A DNA stretch of 64,000 bases from contig CM062290.1 of NCBI GenBank assembly GCA_031216915.1, forward strand, positions 252,284,581 through 252,348,580, written 5' to 3'. Below are positions 1 through 12,140 of the stretch, one piece after another (the first letter of the stretch is position 1; every line of letters starts with the position of its first letter). The DNA comes from Pictodentalium vernedei (Eukaryota > Mollusca > Scaphopoda > Dentaliida > Dentaliidae). Under the pieces are notes generated by a model. The model was not told the origin of the DNA, did no database searches, and worked only from the letters and a program-made list of their open reading frames with translations. Position numbers and translations under genes: made by a program.

Positions 1-1035
1 TGGATTAGGGCCGATACGGCGCTTTCTCACATACGAAAAGGCCTCCAAAAGCATAGACCTGTTGATGGTAACAGGTTGGAAATCCCAAGACTCAAACAGA
101 TATACCAGAAACTCTGCAATCTATGTAATCGAAGGATAAGCATAATCAACAGAGTAATCAGCGCACCATCGACAGAAAAACCTTCCACTTGAAGAAATGC
201 ACTCCACAGCTCATCTTGAAAAAAACCTCTACGGATGAGACAGAGCTGGACAAAAGATATGTGTGAAGGCACAATAACGTCGAGTCGACGTGAAACCTCC
301 TCAGGTGACAGAACTGGCGCCAACAGAGAGGTGAGCCGATTGATCCTCACCTGCTGAGGCGACGGGAGTGATCAGAATGAGTCAACTGCAGGTTCGTATC
401 TTGGCTGTAACCTGGCAGGAGGGCATAGCCGACTTGACCGTTCCAATCTAGTGATGGAGCATCCATGGCGATAGCCAGAGGATCTGGACATGGGAACATG
501 AAAGTTTCCACCTCAAGATTCTAACGGGTCGCAGACAGATCTATGTGGGGACGACCTCAGAGATTTCAAAGCGACTGGAACAGTGCTCTGTGAAGCATCC
601 ACTTGGTGGAAATGACCCTGCACCATCAGGCCAGGGAGTCGGCTAGGATGTTCAGACAACGGATAATGTGATTAACCACCCCACCGGAATTGACGTCCGG
701 AGTGAGCAGTGAATGACCAAGCCAATTCATACATGGGAACAGAGTGCGTACCGCCCTGGTTCCGAATGTAGCGACCACTGTCGAATTGTCAGACAATAGG
801 ACCTGACGATTCGAAAGGTGGGGGATCCACTGCCAGAAACTCAGAAGAGCAAGATGCTCCTTCTGGTTGATGGGAAGAGCTGCCTGATCCTTGTCCCAAG
901 CCTGTGAAGGCAAAGACCTAAAGGATCCAACATCGTGCCCCATCTGAGATCGCAGGAATTTACCACCTGCAATCAGTACAAGATCACCCCATTTCCTGGC
1001 TGATTGAGGTAACTGGCCTTCAATCATGATGTAGA
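1..1035 (-). mobile_element. DIRS-type retrotransposon fossil, fragment cut by window edge
   Basis: Minus-strand reading gives a stretch like the RNase H part of DIRS-type tyrosine-recombinase retrotransposons (about 1039-626, with LLSDNSTVVA and LNILADSL words) and then a stretch like the start of the recombinase part near 350-27. The order and words parallel the longer DIRS copy at 25.3-31.7 kb; both contain the segment reading 'atggtaacagg' on the plus strand. The element continues past position 1, so its total size is unknown. It is broken, with at least a few breaks, and looks older than the 25-31 kb copy. Family assignment rests on reading the protein words by eye. Confidence 0.72.
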
Positions 1036-2224
1036 ACATTACACCGAGTATATAACGTTAATGAATAAATACAATGTGTTCAGCCGGCATTTCATGATGC
1101 AGGCATCACAACACAATAAGAGAATAAAAGTGGAGAAACCCTCAAAAACACTCTTTTTTTCAGTGACAGACAATTGTTATGCAACATGTATGTCGCATGA
1201 CTGTCACAACCACGCTTTCAGTTTGTTAAGTTCATTTTTTAATTAAGTAACTTCCCTTGATGTTTCTCTCCAACGTTGACTGCAGGGTACATGTAAACAT
1301 TGGAGAAACACATCAGGGAGGTAAGAAGTTGAAAAAAGAACATTAAATTCTGACATGTTGCTTGGCTATTGGTCTGTAAACCATGCATGGACACAAGTTC
1401 ACACATCATCATCCAAGTTATTATTCAATTAAGACACAAAGGATGTGTGTTCAGTATATTTTCTGGTTAATGAGTGTATTGTATCCTTACACAAAAAGTG
1501 TATTAACACTATTTAGCAGAATAAACACAATCTTCAGAAAAGAATATCATGTGATATCTTTAATAACGATCTCCCCCCCCCCCCCCACACACAAAACACA
1601 AATACTATTTTTGCTAATATTTCCCAGCACTAAACATACTTATTCTGAGAACTTAGGTGTTAAGATTTCATTAATTGGTGATTTATCAACAGATTTTTTT
1701 TCCGTGTCCTATTCCAGCCATCTGAATCGGATGAAAAATAATTGGTAATCGGTTCATAGCAAGTTTTGGTAATCGGTCCAACACTATAAAAAACTAAATG
1801 TGTCACAATACAAATGCCCCAACAGGATAGCATGGCTGAATGGTTCATTGATTCTCTTATGTTTTCCAGTCATAAACAAAATTCAAAGTCATTAGCAGCA
1901 AGAAAAATCATCGGACTAAACTACACTCAAACTCGATTTTGAAGGTGCACATCATATGTAACCATGACAAAAGCCACATACCAGAAATCAGCCAATCATT
2001 TGAATGCCTAGCGAAAAAAAAGTCTGGAAAACTGATTCTCCGAAGTTTTCACATCATACTCCAAGTTCAATGGTCAGTAACTCTGTGAAAAATTGTCCAA
2101 CAAGAATGAAACTGGAACTCAATTTTTACGTACCCATAGCAATGCCACATACTATACATTACTTTTTAGCTTTTGAATACAATAACCATGGAAAATGAAT
2201 ATATTATTGGTAAAAGAAGAAATT
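1036..2224. other. Intronic sequence without a gene
   Basis: No supported coding region. Holds an imperfect inverted repeat with arms of about 30 bases at about 1246-1330 (left arm around CCTTGATGTTTCTC, right arm around GAAACACATCAGGG) and a poly-C/CA-rich tract near 1572-1600. The rest is A+T-rich and unremarkable. Confidence 0.6.
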
Positions 2225-3590
2225 TTTCAAATTTGCCAAAAAGTTGACGGAGCGAACTGGTAAAGGTTCAATATCAAGTATGAGACCCGTTACTTTTAAT
2301 CAGAGCTTGACAACGCCTTCTCATGCTCCAAATCAGGTTCCTGGTGGTCCTTTGTGGGATGTTGTTCCATTCTTGGACCAGCATGGCACCAAGCTCCTTG
2401 ACACTTCTTGGCTGGACTGGACGGGCTGAAATTGCAAGCTGCAACTCATTCCAGACATGTTCAATTGGACTGAGGTCAGGGAGATCTTGCTGGCCAGTCC
2501 ATATGCTCAATCCCCTCACTCTGTTGGTACTCCCCGACAGCATGGGCAACATGATGAGCATTCTCGTCCATCAGAATGAATCTATCACCCACCACTGCAC
2601 ATGCATACAATCTGACGTGGACATCCAGGATCTCGTCAATATACCGCTGTGCAGTCAGTGTACCACGTTTAAGGACAAAGAGCTCTGTACATCCATCTCT
2701 GCTGATGCCACCCCAGACCATGATTGACCCTCCACCATAGCAGTCATGCTCAGCAATGTTGATTGAAGGAATCACTCTCCTGGTCTTCTCCATATCCTGG
2801 ACCACCTATCTGTGTGGTCTAGACGGTACCTTGACTCATCTGTAAAAAGGACAGGTCGCCAATCTTCTCTTGGTCAATCCAACGTGGTCCGTGGTCCATG
2901 GCCCATTCATATGGTGCCTGGCGTTGGTTCTGGGACAGTGAAATGCAAATACATGGTCTTCTTGATCGGAGACCACCTTCGTGCAACCTTGCCCTGATAG
3001 TCTGCATCAAAACATTTACACCGGATGCATTCTGAAGGTCACTGCGAAGCTGGGTTGTTGTGGCAAAGCGGTTCCTACGGGCCTGAATGATCAAAAAACG
3101 GTCTTCAGCTGCAGATGTTGCCCTGTCTCTGCCACCAACATGCTGTTTTACTGGTGTGCCATACTGTTGAAATCATGCCCAGGCTCTGGTGATCACCACA
3201 TGGTGTACACCAAGGGCTTCACCAACCTGACAATGGGTAGCCCCTACAGCCCACCACATTTCTGCTTCAGACAAATGTCTTCTTACAATTGCATTTGACA
3301 TATTTAATCATTAAATCACAAGGGTCTGTGTTGAAATGACAGATTGAAATACCCTACACATGTCATGTACATGTAGACAGTACACGAAAACATTATGAAA
3401 ATCAAGGGGTACATGCTTTCCATGACTGTCACGAAAAGTCTGCCTGTGAAGAGAGCTTACGTAAACACTGGGGACTATCTCAATGCATTCCTCAATCATA
3501 TCCACCAATAACATCGCAATTATATCACAAGCATATTTCACAATGATGTGTCAAATATTTAGTGCTTAGCAAACTTTGAGTAGTATATTT
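2225..3590 (-). mobile_element. Tc1/mariner DNA transposon, copy 1 (decayed)
   Basis: A minus-strand element of about 1.37 kb that matches a plus-strand copy at about 54.93-56.24 kb over its whole length, including about 290 bases of 5' flank. Its 5' end is marked by the word AGTTTGCTAAGCAC (plus-strand complement near 3567-3580) and its 3' end by TTTTTGGCAAATT (complement near 2232-2245). The two ends are not obvious inverted repeats of each other, so the exact termini and target duplication were not established. The transposase inside is a pseudogene. Confidence 0.85.
2274..3301 (-). pseudogene. Tc1-like DD34E transposase pseudogene
   Basis: Would cut and paste its own element. About 1,028 bp, close to the usual 340-codon size of Tc1 transposases. 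The start ATG at 3301 opens into MSNAIVRRHLSEAEMW; an HTH region follows (QVGEALGVHHVVITRAWA, then RNRFATTTQLRSDL), then the DDE core with YGGGSIMVWGGIS and finally the SPDLSPIEHVWNELQ block. It is broken: a stop replaces a codon after ITRAWA, several frame changes split the rest, and about five codons are missing early relative to copy 2. At the second catalytic Asp the block reads LMDENAHHV instead of the family's DDNARPH, so the Asp before Asn is Glu here. The third acidic residue (IEHVW) is kept. Family call is firm; inactivity is directly visible. Confidence 0.9.
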
Positions 3591-3715
3591 TAGAGAACTA
3601 GTACCTCAGGCACTACTTGCTGGATCCTTTTATACCAGCGAAGTAGAATTTGTTTACCTCAGTAGATAAGCACTGCTCCACTACCCTGAGTTTGGACTGT
3701 GAGAGCTATACTTAC

Positions 3716-3819
3716 AAATTTCTCCTTTATTAGACCATATTTGAAAAAATAACATTCCGATGATTGAGCATCAATACTTTTCACCAGGACAATATGACCT
3801 TCAGTGTCCATTGATTCAC
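3716..3819 (-). CDS. TCTP: TCTP-like protein, C-terminal exon
   Basis: Minus-strand exon of 104 bp. The acceptor is TTTCTTTACAG just before GTGAATCAATGG. It reads (G)ESMDTEGHIVLV...YFFKYGLIKEKF and aligns with the conserved TCTP C-terminus (GESM..DGMVALL...FFKDGLE.EKC). TCTP is a small cytosolic, calcium- and tubulin-binding growth and survival factor. Phase fits the exon at 39261-39376 exactly: that exon ends in G, this one starts GT, rebuilding the Gly of the FFMGE signature. After KEKF comes a consensus donor GTAAGT (3715-3710), so the last codon(s), typically Cys-stop in this family, may lie in a further exon downstream. Reading through instead adds 18 unrelated residues to a stop at 3659. 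The sequence is divergent, so a paralogue rather than the main TCTP gene is possible. Confidence 0.85.
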
Positions 3820-4390
3820 CTGTAAAGAAACAAGTACAAATATGATACACAAGTCTGAAAACAAGTAGTTTGTAACTGCCAATGAAGGCACAACTTGCAT
3901 GACATGTATAGGCTTGCCGTGATTAAGCAAAAAGTCAACTAACTGTCGGCCAATTGATCGCCTCAAAATGTGAAAGTCAACTTTTTTTTTTATCCCCGCA
4001 TGTGTAACGACACCACTGCCTTGCCAGAACGTGATCATGCTGTATATACATGATGGGAACTTTTCTGGATGAATAAAAGACAGTGGTAGACCATATAAAC
4101 GTAAAGGAGGGCGGCCTCAGCCCCCCCCCCCCCCCCCCCCCAATAAATCGTCATTTTTCTAAGTCTGATTCAGAAATGTTTTGCAGTAATTACCTCCCAC
4201 TTATAACTTTTTATCTGTTGAAAATATGAAAGTTATTTTCAAGTATTACTGCTCTTGTCATGTCAACAACATGTCCGTATTTTAAACAACATCGTTTCCA
4301 ATAATCATTCATTACTCATAAATCTTTTATTTTGAACAACATGAAATGAAAACTCGCTGCATTTGATGAAATTTCAGTATTTTGCATCAC
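3820..4390. other. Intron, no gene
   Basis: Start of the roughly 35.4-kb intron between the last two recognised TCTP exons. Contains a poly-C run near 4119-4141 and nothing else recognisable. Confidence 0.6.
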
Positions 4391-6112
4391 AAAACTAGAG
4401 TTAGCTCACTTGGGTCACTCTTTCGTGTTGGAAATCAGAAAATCACGTTTCCCACCATTGACAAATTATCGTGAGTGTGTGTGCAGAAGGGGATGGGGGG
4501 AGGGAGGGGGGAGGGAGGGGGGCGCGGGGGACTTTTTACATCCTTGGTGCCCTTTCAGGGTCCACAGAATAGTCCTTGTAAGTTGTAAAATCCCTCTCCC
4601 TTGGATCAGGCCTAGTTCCTTCTGGCTGCTCACTGTTATGTTTCATCTGAATTTCGGGCGTCAGGGTGTATTACTGTTTAACGATATGGCAGACGATCGA
4701 CCAAACTTAACAGAAAATGGTCAATGAAACATTCATTCCGACGTTCATCAAGCCTTATAATGTGGGAATGATGGATCATTGACTATGTCACCATGTGAAA
4801 TGTACACGGCTACATGCCCAGTTATACCTACCTTTAGGACCATTCAGTCATCTCGTTTTAGTTGACCCTTTGTTCAAAAAGATTTTGGGCTCTAATTAAT
4901 CGACTATGGAATTTCATAATCGCGGCAAGCCTAGACATGTACCATTCACCATATCAAACTTAAAGTAGGGATGTAGGAGCATTTTGAACTTGGAGAGGGT
5001 GTGAGAGGGGGTGAGAAAAATCCACTTTTTTGGCTCCATATTTAACCCAATTTTCCTTCAGGCTAAAACAATGTTTTGGCACAGACAGAAAATTCATTAG
5101 AGATGAACTGATAATCAAAATCAACAATAGGAACCGGTGAATTTTGGGCCATCGGCCGATTATGACAAATGGCAGTTTCCAATTATTCTATGTTTAACAC
5201 AAACTATCAAAAATCTCTTCGATATCTAGCCATTTCAATGAAGATCGAAAACTTTTAAATCTATGACTGGTAAAATATCTTAATTCTTCCTTTGAAACAT
5301 TACATAAAATCAATGTATGAAATTTTATGAATGTGGGTTGAACCATAGTCAAGTTAAGATCTGGAAACCATTGTTCATGATTTACTATGTTGAAGGTCAC
5401 AGTGGCCTTGACCTTTGACCTAGCGAGTCCAAAATAAATAGGGTTCTTCCTCTCACTGATGCCAACCTACCTATGAAGTTTCATGAACGTTGGTCAAACC
5501 ATTATTAAGTTATCATGCGGAAACCATTTGTTTTGATTTACTATGTTCAGGGTCACTGTGAGCATGACCTTTGACTTAGCAAGTCCTAAATAAATAGGGT
5601 TCTTCCTCTCACGAAGGCCAACCTATATATGAAGTTTCATGAATCTGGGTTCAACCATAGTCAAGTTGTCATCCGAAAACCAATTGTTTATGATTTTGTA
5701 TGTTCAAGGTCACTGTGACCTTCAGCATTGACCTAGTGAGTCCAAAATAAATAGGGTTCTTCCTCTCACCGAGGACAACCTACCTAAGACAAAATAAATA
5801 GGGTCCTTCCTCTCACCGAGGCCAACCTACCTAAGTTTCATGAATGTGGATTGAACCATTATCAAGTTATCCTCCGGAAACCAACTGGAAACCGGCTGCC
5901 AGCCATTCATCAAACTGTAAGTCGAGTTTGACTTCGTCATAACTTGACTAAAAGCCCAAATGCCTCTATATAACCACTACTCAAGTGAAATTTCATTAAA
6001 ATGTGGACAGTAGTTTATAGGAGAAAAAGACCCACCTTCACGAGGGACAACGGACAAAAAAAAAAGTGATCAGAATAGCTCACCCTGACTTTCAGTCAGG
6101 TGAGCTAAAAAA
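4391..6112 (+). mobile_element. Pearl-like element, family C termini with a 157-bp core
   Basis: Starts near the word TTAGCTCACTTGGG and ends in the family C terminal hairpin (AGCTCACCCTGAC, loop, GTCAGGTGAGCTAAAA). The last 160 bases (from 'ctctatataaccactact') match the 3' module at 53350-53513. The core at about 5380-5880 holds about three tandem copies of a 157-bp unit marked by AATAAATAGGGTTCTTCC (5433, 5590, 5746) plus a short partial one. No coding capacity is seen. The 5' limit is less certain than the 3' limit. Confidence 0.65.
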
Positions 6113-6255
6113 TACCTGCATGTAATTTTACAAAAAAAAGGAGGACAGAAAATCTAGTTTGTGCGGCTTAAACACACATCTATATATTTTTTACTGGCCA
6201 GGAAACTCAGTTGCTACAAAATTTAAGTGTGTGTAAGGGCCCTTAAGATTTTAAA

Positions 6256-6930
6256 TGAAAGTGTCAATGACACTGTAGCTCAACTTGTGTAAGACATGTA
6301 CATGTATGTGACACAGCAATGACACACATCTAGGTAATGACCCGATAACAAAGGTACATATAAAGTATTGTTATGGTCTGAACATAAATGCTGTCCGTAG
6401 CCTGTAACAAATGTACAGGTCAAGTATTGTGAAGGAGGGCGACAGTTGGATGCCAAACTAGAAAAGAAATCTTCGAGACCCAGAATGGGTCTGACTGAAC
6501 TCAAAAATATTTTTTCTCATAGCACAGTGGTAACAAAGGCACCCAAAAAAAATTGTTTTTGTCCCAAGGTGATAACAAAGGTACCTAAGAAGTCTCGTGA
6601 AGATCGGTTCATAAATACAGCCTCTAGCTCAAGCCGTCTTGACATGTGCACTTACTTCATCTAATTTGCATAATTTCTGCACAAGAAAAAAACCTGTATT
6701 ATATATATGCTATGTATTCCATGTTACTAAACATTCATTCAAAAATTTATTCAAATCAGAATAATCATATAGAAGTTCTGTACCAAACACTGATTGTACC
6801 TAATTTTGGAACAAAATGGCCGCCGGCAGCATTCTTGAATTTTGGACAACACCTAAAACACTCGTTCTCGTCCCAAGGTGAAGACAAAGGTATCCAAGAA
6901 GTTTCGTAAAGATCGGTTCATAACTCGGGT
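6256..6930 (+). mobile_element. Pearl-like element, family A, 3'-truncated
   Basis: Begins with the family A 5' end TGAAAGTGTCAATGACACTG and continues through the shared 5' module (ACATGTACATGTA, then CAAAGGTACATATAAAGTATTG) into the 'gatcggttcataaata' core. The match stops near 6925, well before any A-type 3' hairpin, so the copy is truncated. Confidence 0.8.
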
Positions 6931-7540
6931 CTGTGTCGAGTTAATGGATTTCTTAACAGGGTTTTAATGTTTTTCACCAGTTTAATGGTAATTTATTTAA
7001 ATATTTATAGAATTTTAATGGACCCTGCCTGCATGCAGTAGTACATAAATGCCTGCCCAGAAAGAAAGGAGGAAGGTGAAGGTTATTGTGCCCAGTTGTG
7101 GACACTAACCCCAGAAAGATGCCTGACCACAGCCAGTGAAATGATCCACAAGCCGAGACATTTAAAGAAAGTTTCCCGTGCAACCATTAAAGAGCTGGTT
7201 CAAGGGCAATATACTCAGGGTGTTTAGAAAGACAATCGAATAGATGGATCAGTGAAGTTTGGAAATACGGGAATATATTATTTTCGGATACCTGGATGGA
7301 TAAGGATCTTCCTAGTCTGATCGGTTCCATAATAATGGAAACAAAGCCACAGCGAGAGACAACAATCGACTAGGAGGAACATGAATAGATATATGTAATG
7401 GACGATGCTGCTATACTCGGTAAACAAGAGATACTCAGAACCACTGGGTCAGTTCAGCTAGCCACATCTTGGGGACATGGGAAACCAAGTATCACTGGCA
7501 GAGGAATAAGACTCCCAGAGACTCGATTTGGAGGCTTACA
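6931..7540. other. Intron, no gene
   Basis: Sequence between two repeat elements with no convincing reading frame or recognised repeat. Confidence 0.5.
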
Positions 7541-10230
7541 GGAACAAGAGATCCCAGGGGGCCTGAGGCGCTCACCTGACATGGTAGCCTAAATATCAAC
7601 CTAGGGAATTGATTTCAACAAGTTGCATCTGCTCCTAAGAAAAGCTTAAACCAAATATCCAAAGATTCTGACCTGTGGATCTAAAAAAAGATTTTCAAAC
7701 AATATTCCACATATTGAACTAAGTTATAATTCGGGCTCCCACAGGGAGCCCATATATGAACCCAGGGACTCGGCTTTAACAAACTTACAAAGGATGCTAC
7801 ACACCACATATCAAAACATTCCGACTGCTGGATCTGAAGAAGAAAATTTTTAAAGAAATTTCCTCATTTTGAACCAAGTTACAATTCGAACTCCCACAGT
7901 GAGCCCAAATATGGACCTAGGGACATGGCTTGAGGAAATTTGAATCTTACCCCCCTAAGGATGCTGCATAAAAAATATCAAATGCATTCATCTGCTGGAT
8001 CTGAAGAAGATTTTGAAAGAAAATTCCTCATTTGAACTAAGTTGTCATTCGGGCTCCCATAGTGAGCCCAAATATGAACCAAGGGACTTGGCTTGAACAA
8101 ACTTGAATCTCAGCCCCCTAAGGTTGCTCCATGCCAAATATCAAAACATTCCGACTGCTGAATCTGAAGAAGATTTTATATAGAACAAGACGCCCCAAGG
8201 AGCCTTAATCGCTCACCAGCCAAAGTGGTTCAAAGTAGTATTTGGGGTCACATTCAGTTAGACATGGTTCATCAACACTACAAAGGAATGAAGTCATGAG
8301 ACACAAATTTTATGAAACCAGGGACATGGCTTGAACAAATGTGAATCTTACCCCCTTAAGGATGTGGCATACTAAATATCAAAAGCATTCATCTGCTGGA
8401 TCTGAAGAAGAAGATTTTCAAAGAAAATTCCTCATTTTGAACTAAGTTATCATTCGGGCTCCTACAGTGAGCCCAAATAAGAACCCAGGGACTTTGCTTG
8501 AACAAACTTGAATCTCACCCCCTAAGGATGCTGCATGCCAAAAATCAAAACATTCTGACTGCTGAATCTGAAGATGATTTTTAAAGAAAAATTCCTCATA
8601 TTGACTAAGTTATAATTCAGGCTCCCACAGGGAGCCCACATATGGACCCAGGGACTTGGCTTTAACAAACTTGAATCTCACCCCCGTAAGGATGCTACAC
8701 ACCACATATCAAAACATTCCGAATGCTGGATCTGAAGAAGATTTTTTAAGAAAATTCCTCATTTTGAACAGTTACAATTTAGGCTCCCACAGTGAGCCCA
8801 AATATCGACCTTGGGACCTGGCTTGAACAAACTTGAATCTCACCTCCCTGAGGATGCTGCATACCAAATATCAAAACATTCCGTCTGGTGGATCTGAAGA
8901 AGATTTGGAAAGAAAATTCCTCATTTGAACTAAGTTGTCATTTGGGCTCCCATAGTGAGCCCAAATATGAACCAAGGGACTCGGCTTGAACAAACTTGAA
9001 TCTCCCCCCCCCCTCCAAAGATTCTGACCAGTGGATGGAAAAAAAAGAAGATTTTTAAAGAATATTCCTCATATTGAACTAAGTTATAATTCAGGCTCGC
9101 ACAGGGAGCTCATATATGAACCTAGGGAGTCGGCTTACCAAACTTGAATCTCACCCCCCCTAAGGATGCTGCACACCAAATATTAAACAAACATTCCGAC
9201 TGCTGGATCTAAAGAATAAGATTTTTAAAGAAAATTCCTCATTTTGAACTAAGTTATCATTCGGGCTCCCACAGTGAGCCCAAATATGGACCCAGGGACT
9301 TGGCTTGAACAAACTTGAATCTCACCCCCCTAAGCATGCTGCATACCCAATATCAAAAGATTCTGCCTGCTGGATCTTGAGAAGAAGATTTTCTAAGAAA
9401 TTTGCCTGAAATGCACTAAGTTCAAATTTGGGCTCCAAAACTGAGCCCAAATATGAACCCAGGGGCCGATTTGAAAAAAATTGAATCAGATCCACCCCAC
9501 AATGTCCGTACCAAATAGCAAAAGATTCTGTCTGCTGGATCTGGAAAAGAAGATTTTTTAAGAAATTTGCCTGAAATGCACAAAGTTCGAATTCGGGCTC
9601 CTATACTGAGTCCAAATATAAACCCAGGGGGCAAATTGGAACAAACCTGAATCAGATCCACCCTACAATGTTGCATACCAAAAGATTCTGCCTGCTGGAT
9701 CTGGATATGATTTTTTAATGTTTTTCCCATTGTCTACTGTGTTAAAAAGTGCTGACTCCGCACTTTTTCAACGTCCCGAAACTGTACCCTATGATAAAAC
9801 AGATGGCAATTCTTTTTGACCAATCCTTTCTGTTGGTCCTTAGGAAGCTTCACACCAAATACAAATTCTCAGTGCCGTGCTGTTTTGAAGAAATGGGCGT
9901 TTTAATTTTTTTCTATTTTTAGCTCATGCAGTTCCCACAGGGCTACGGAAAAAAAATTCAGCATAAATTAGGTACTTATGACCCAATAAGCCCTCACATA
10001 ACATTTGGTTCAAATCAGCCTCTCGGTTCGGAAAATCGAAATTTCTGGCGGGGACAAAAAATTTTGCCCCTCCCATAACGACGCCAAATATAGCCCATCA
10101 AAATTCTCTTGAACAAATCTGAGTCTACACCTTATAAGGAAGCTGCATACCATATATCAAGTCTCTGCTACTGTTGGTTCATGAGAAGATTTTTAAAGAT
10201 GTTGGTGCCCCTATGCTCTGTGTCACTGAA
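7541..10230 (+). mobile_element. Pearl-like family C, composite of two nested or joined copies, 3'-truncated
   Basis: A C-type 5' end (ACAAGAGATCCCAGGGGGCC then GCTCACCTGAC) at 7541 leads into diverged core units of about 165-170 bp (CCAAATATCAAAACATTC, GACTGCTGGATCTGAAGAAG). A second C-type 5' end (AACAAGACGCCCCAAGGAGC) appears at 8182, followed by the same leader as at 16619. After 9420 the units switch to the other C subtype (GATTCTGCCTGCTGGATCTG). A C-type 3' module starts near 9720 (CCCATTGTCTAC...AAAAAGTGCTGACTC) but is lost near 10230, before the terminal hairpin. Confidence 0.75.
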
Positions 10231-10400
10231 AACTGTTACAGGCAAGTGGTCCATTAGTTGTGTATGTAAACAGAAACACTTGTTCTCTTCCCACGATGAC
10301 AACAAAGGTACCCAAGAAGCTTCGTAAAGATCGGTTCATAAATACGACCTCTACTGGTATTCCATTTTTATTGTTGGCTCTTTTGTTGAAATTATAAAAA
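10231..10400 (+). repeat. Family A core fragment
   Basis: Carries one partial A-type core unit (CAACAAAGGTACCCAAGAAG, then GATCGGTTCATAAATACGAC) without A termini. It is probably a remnant left between two neighbouring elements. Confidence 0.6.
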
Positions 10401-12140
10401 TGAAAGTGTCAATGACACTGTAGCTCAACTTGTCAAGACCAAGACATGTACATGTATAGTATGTGACACAGCAATGACAAACATCTAGGTAATGACCTGA
10501 TAACAAAGGTACATATAAAGTATTGTAATGGTCTGTACATAAATACTGAGCGTTGCCTGTAACAAATGTATAGGTAAAGTATTGTAAAGGTGGGTGACAG
10601 TCAGATGCTAAACTAGAAAAGAAATCATTGAGTCCCAGAGTGGGTCTGACTGAACCCCAAAATATTTGTTCTCATAGCACAGTGATAACAAAGGCACCCC
10701 AAAACACACAAAAAAAACCAAAAAACTAATTTCCGGATTTTGGTCCAAAATTTTCTAAGTCCCACCCGGACCCCTAATTTGCATAATTTATGCACGAGAA
10801 AAAACCCCGTATTATATGTAATGTACCCCATGGTACTAAAAATTCATACAAAAATTTATTCAAATCAGATCTTTCATTTGGAAGTTGTGCGCAAACATCT
10901 CATTGCACCTAATTTTGAACAAAATGGCTGCTAGCGGCCATCTTGAATTTCAGACTGGACCCCAAAACACTCCTTCTGATCCCACAGTGATAACAAAGGT
11001 ACCCAAGCAGTTTCATGAAGATCAATTCATAAATACGGCCTCTAGCCCGAGCCGTATTGGGATTTGCACTCACAGTGCTGAAAGTAACACTAAATAAATC
11101 AAAGTTAGCCTAATTTGCATAATTTACGCACAAGAAAAAAACCCATATTATATGTAATGTATCCCATGGTACTAAACATTCATACAAAAAATTATTCAAA
11201 TCAGAGCTTTCATATGAAAGTTCTGTGCAAAAATCTGATTGCCCCTAATTTTGTACAAAATGGCTGCCAGCGGCCATCTTGAATTTCCGACCAGACCCCA
11301 AAACAATCGTTCTCGTCTCACAGTGATAACAAAGGTACCCATGATGTTTCGTAAAGATCGGTTCATAAATACGGCCTCTAGCCCGAGCCGTATAGGGATT
11401 TGCACTTACAGTGCTGAAAGTAACACTAAATAAATCAAAGTTAGTCTAATTTGCATAATATAAGCACGAGAAAAAAACCCATATGATATGTAATGTATCT
11501 CATGGTACTAAACATTCATATGAAAAATTATTCAAATCAGAGCTTTCATATGGAAGTTCTGTACAGAAAAAAAATTTCTGCATCGTCGGTACAAAATGGC
11601 TGCTGGCAGCCATCTTGAATTTCGGACTGCACCCCAAAACACTCGTTCTCATCCCACGGTCATAACAAAGGTACCCAAGAAGTTTCGTAAAGATTGGTTC
11701 ATAAATACGGCCCCTAGCCCGAGCCATACCAGCTTGGCACTTACTGCTCTGAAAGTAACACTAAATAAATCAAAGTCAGTCTAATTTGCATAATTTACGC
11801 ACGAGAAAAAAACCTGTATTATATGTGATGTATCCCATGGTACTAAACATTTATACAAAACTTTATTCAAATCAGAACTTTCATACAGAAGTTCTGTACA
11901 AAAAACTGATTTTTGCATCATCGGTACAAAATGGCCGCTGGCAGCCATCTTGAATTTCGGACCACACCTAAAAACACTCGTTCCCGTCCCAGGGTCATAA
12001 CAAAGGTACACAAGAAGTTTTGTAAAGATCGGTTCATAAATACGACCTCTAGCCCGAGCCATAGCCAATTGTTGACGTACGGACAGACGGACGATGGGCC
12101 ATGACAATAGCTCAAATTTGACTTCGTCAAAGTTGAGCTA
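10401..12140 (+). mobile_element. Pearl-like element, family A, complete, 335-bp core
   Basis: Complete from TGAAAGTGTCAATGACACTG (5' hairpin AGTGTCA/TGACACT, then word X = TAGCTCAACTTG) to the 3' hairpin (AGCTCAAATTTGAC, loop, GTCAAAGTTGAGCTA). A short ACGG-type stretch (CGGACAGACGGACGATGG) lies just before the 3' hairpin. The core is four copies of a unit of about 335 bp, marked by AAATACGGCCTCTAGCCCGAG-like words at 11031, 11368, 11703 and 12038. No transposase or helicase is encoded, so it is non-autonomous. Confidence 0.85.
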
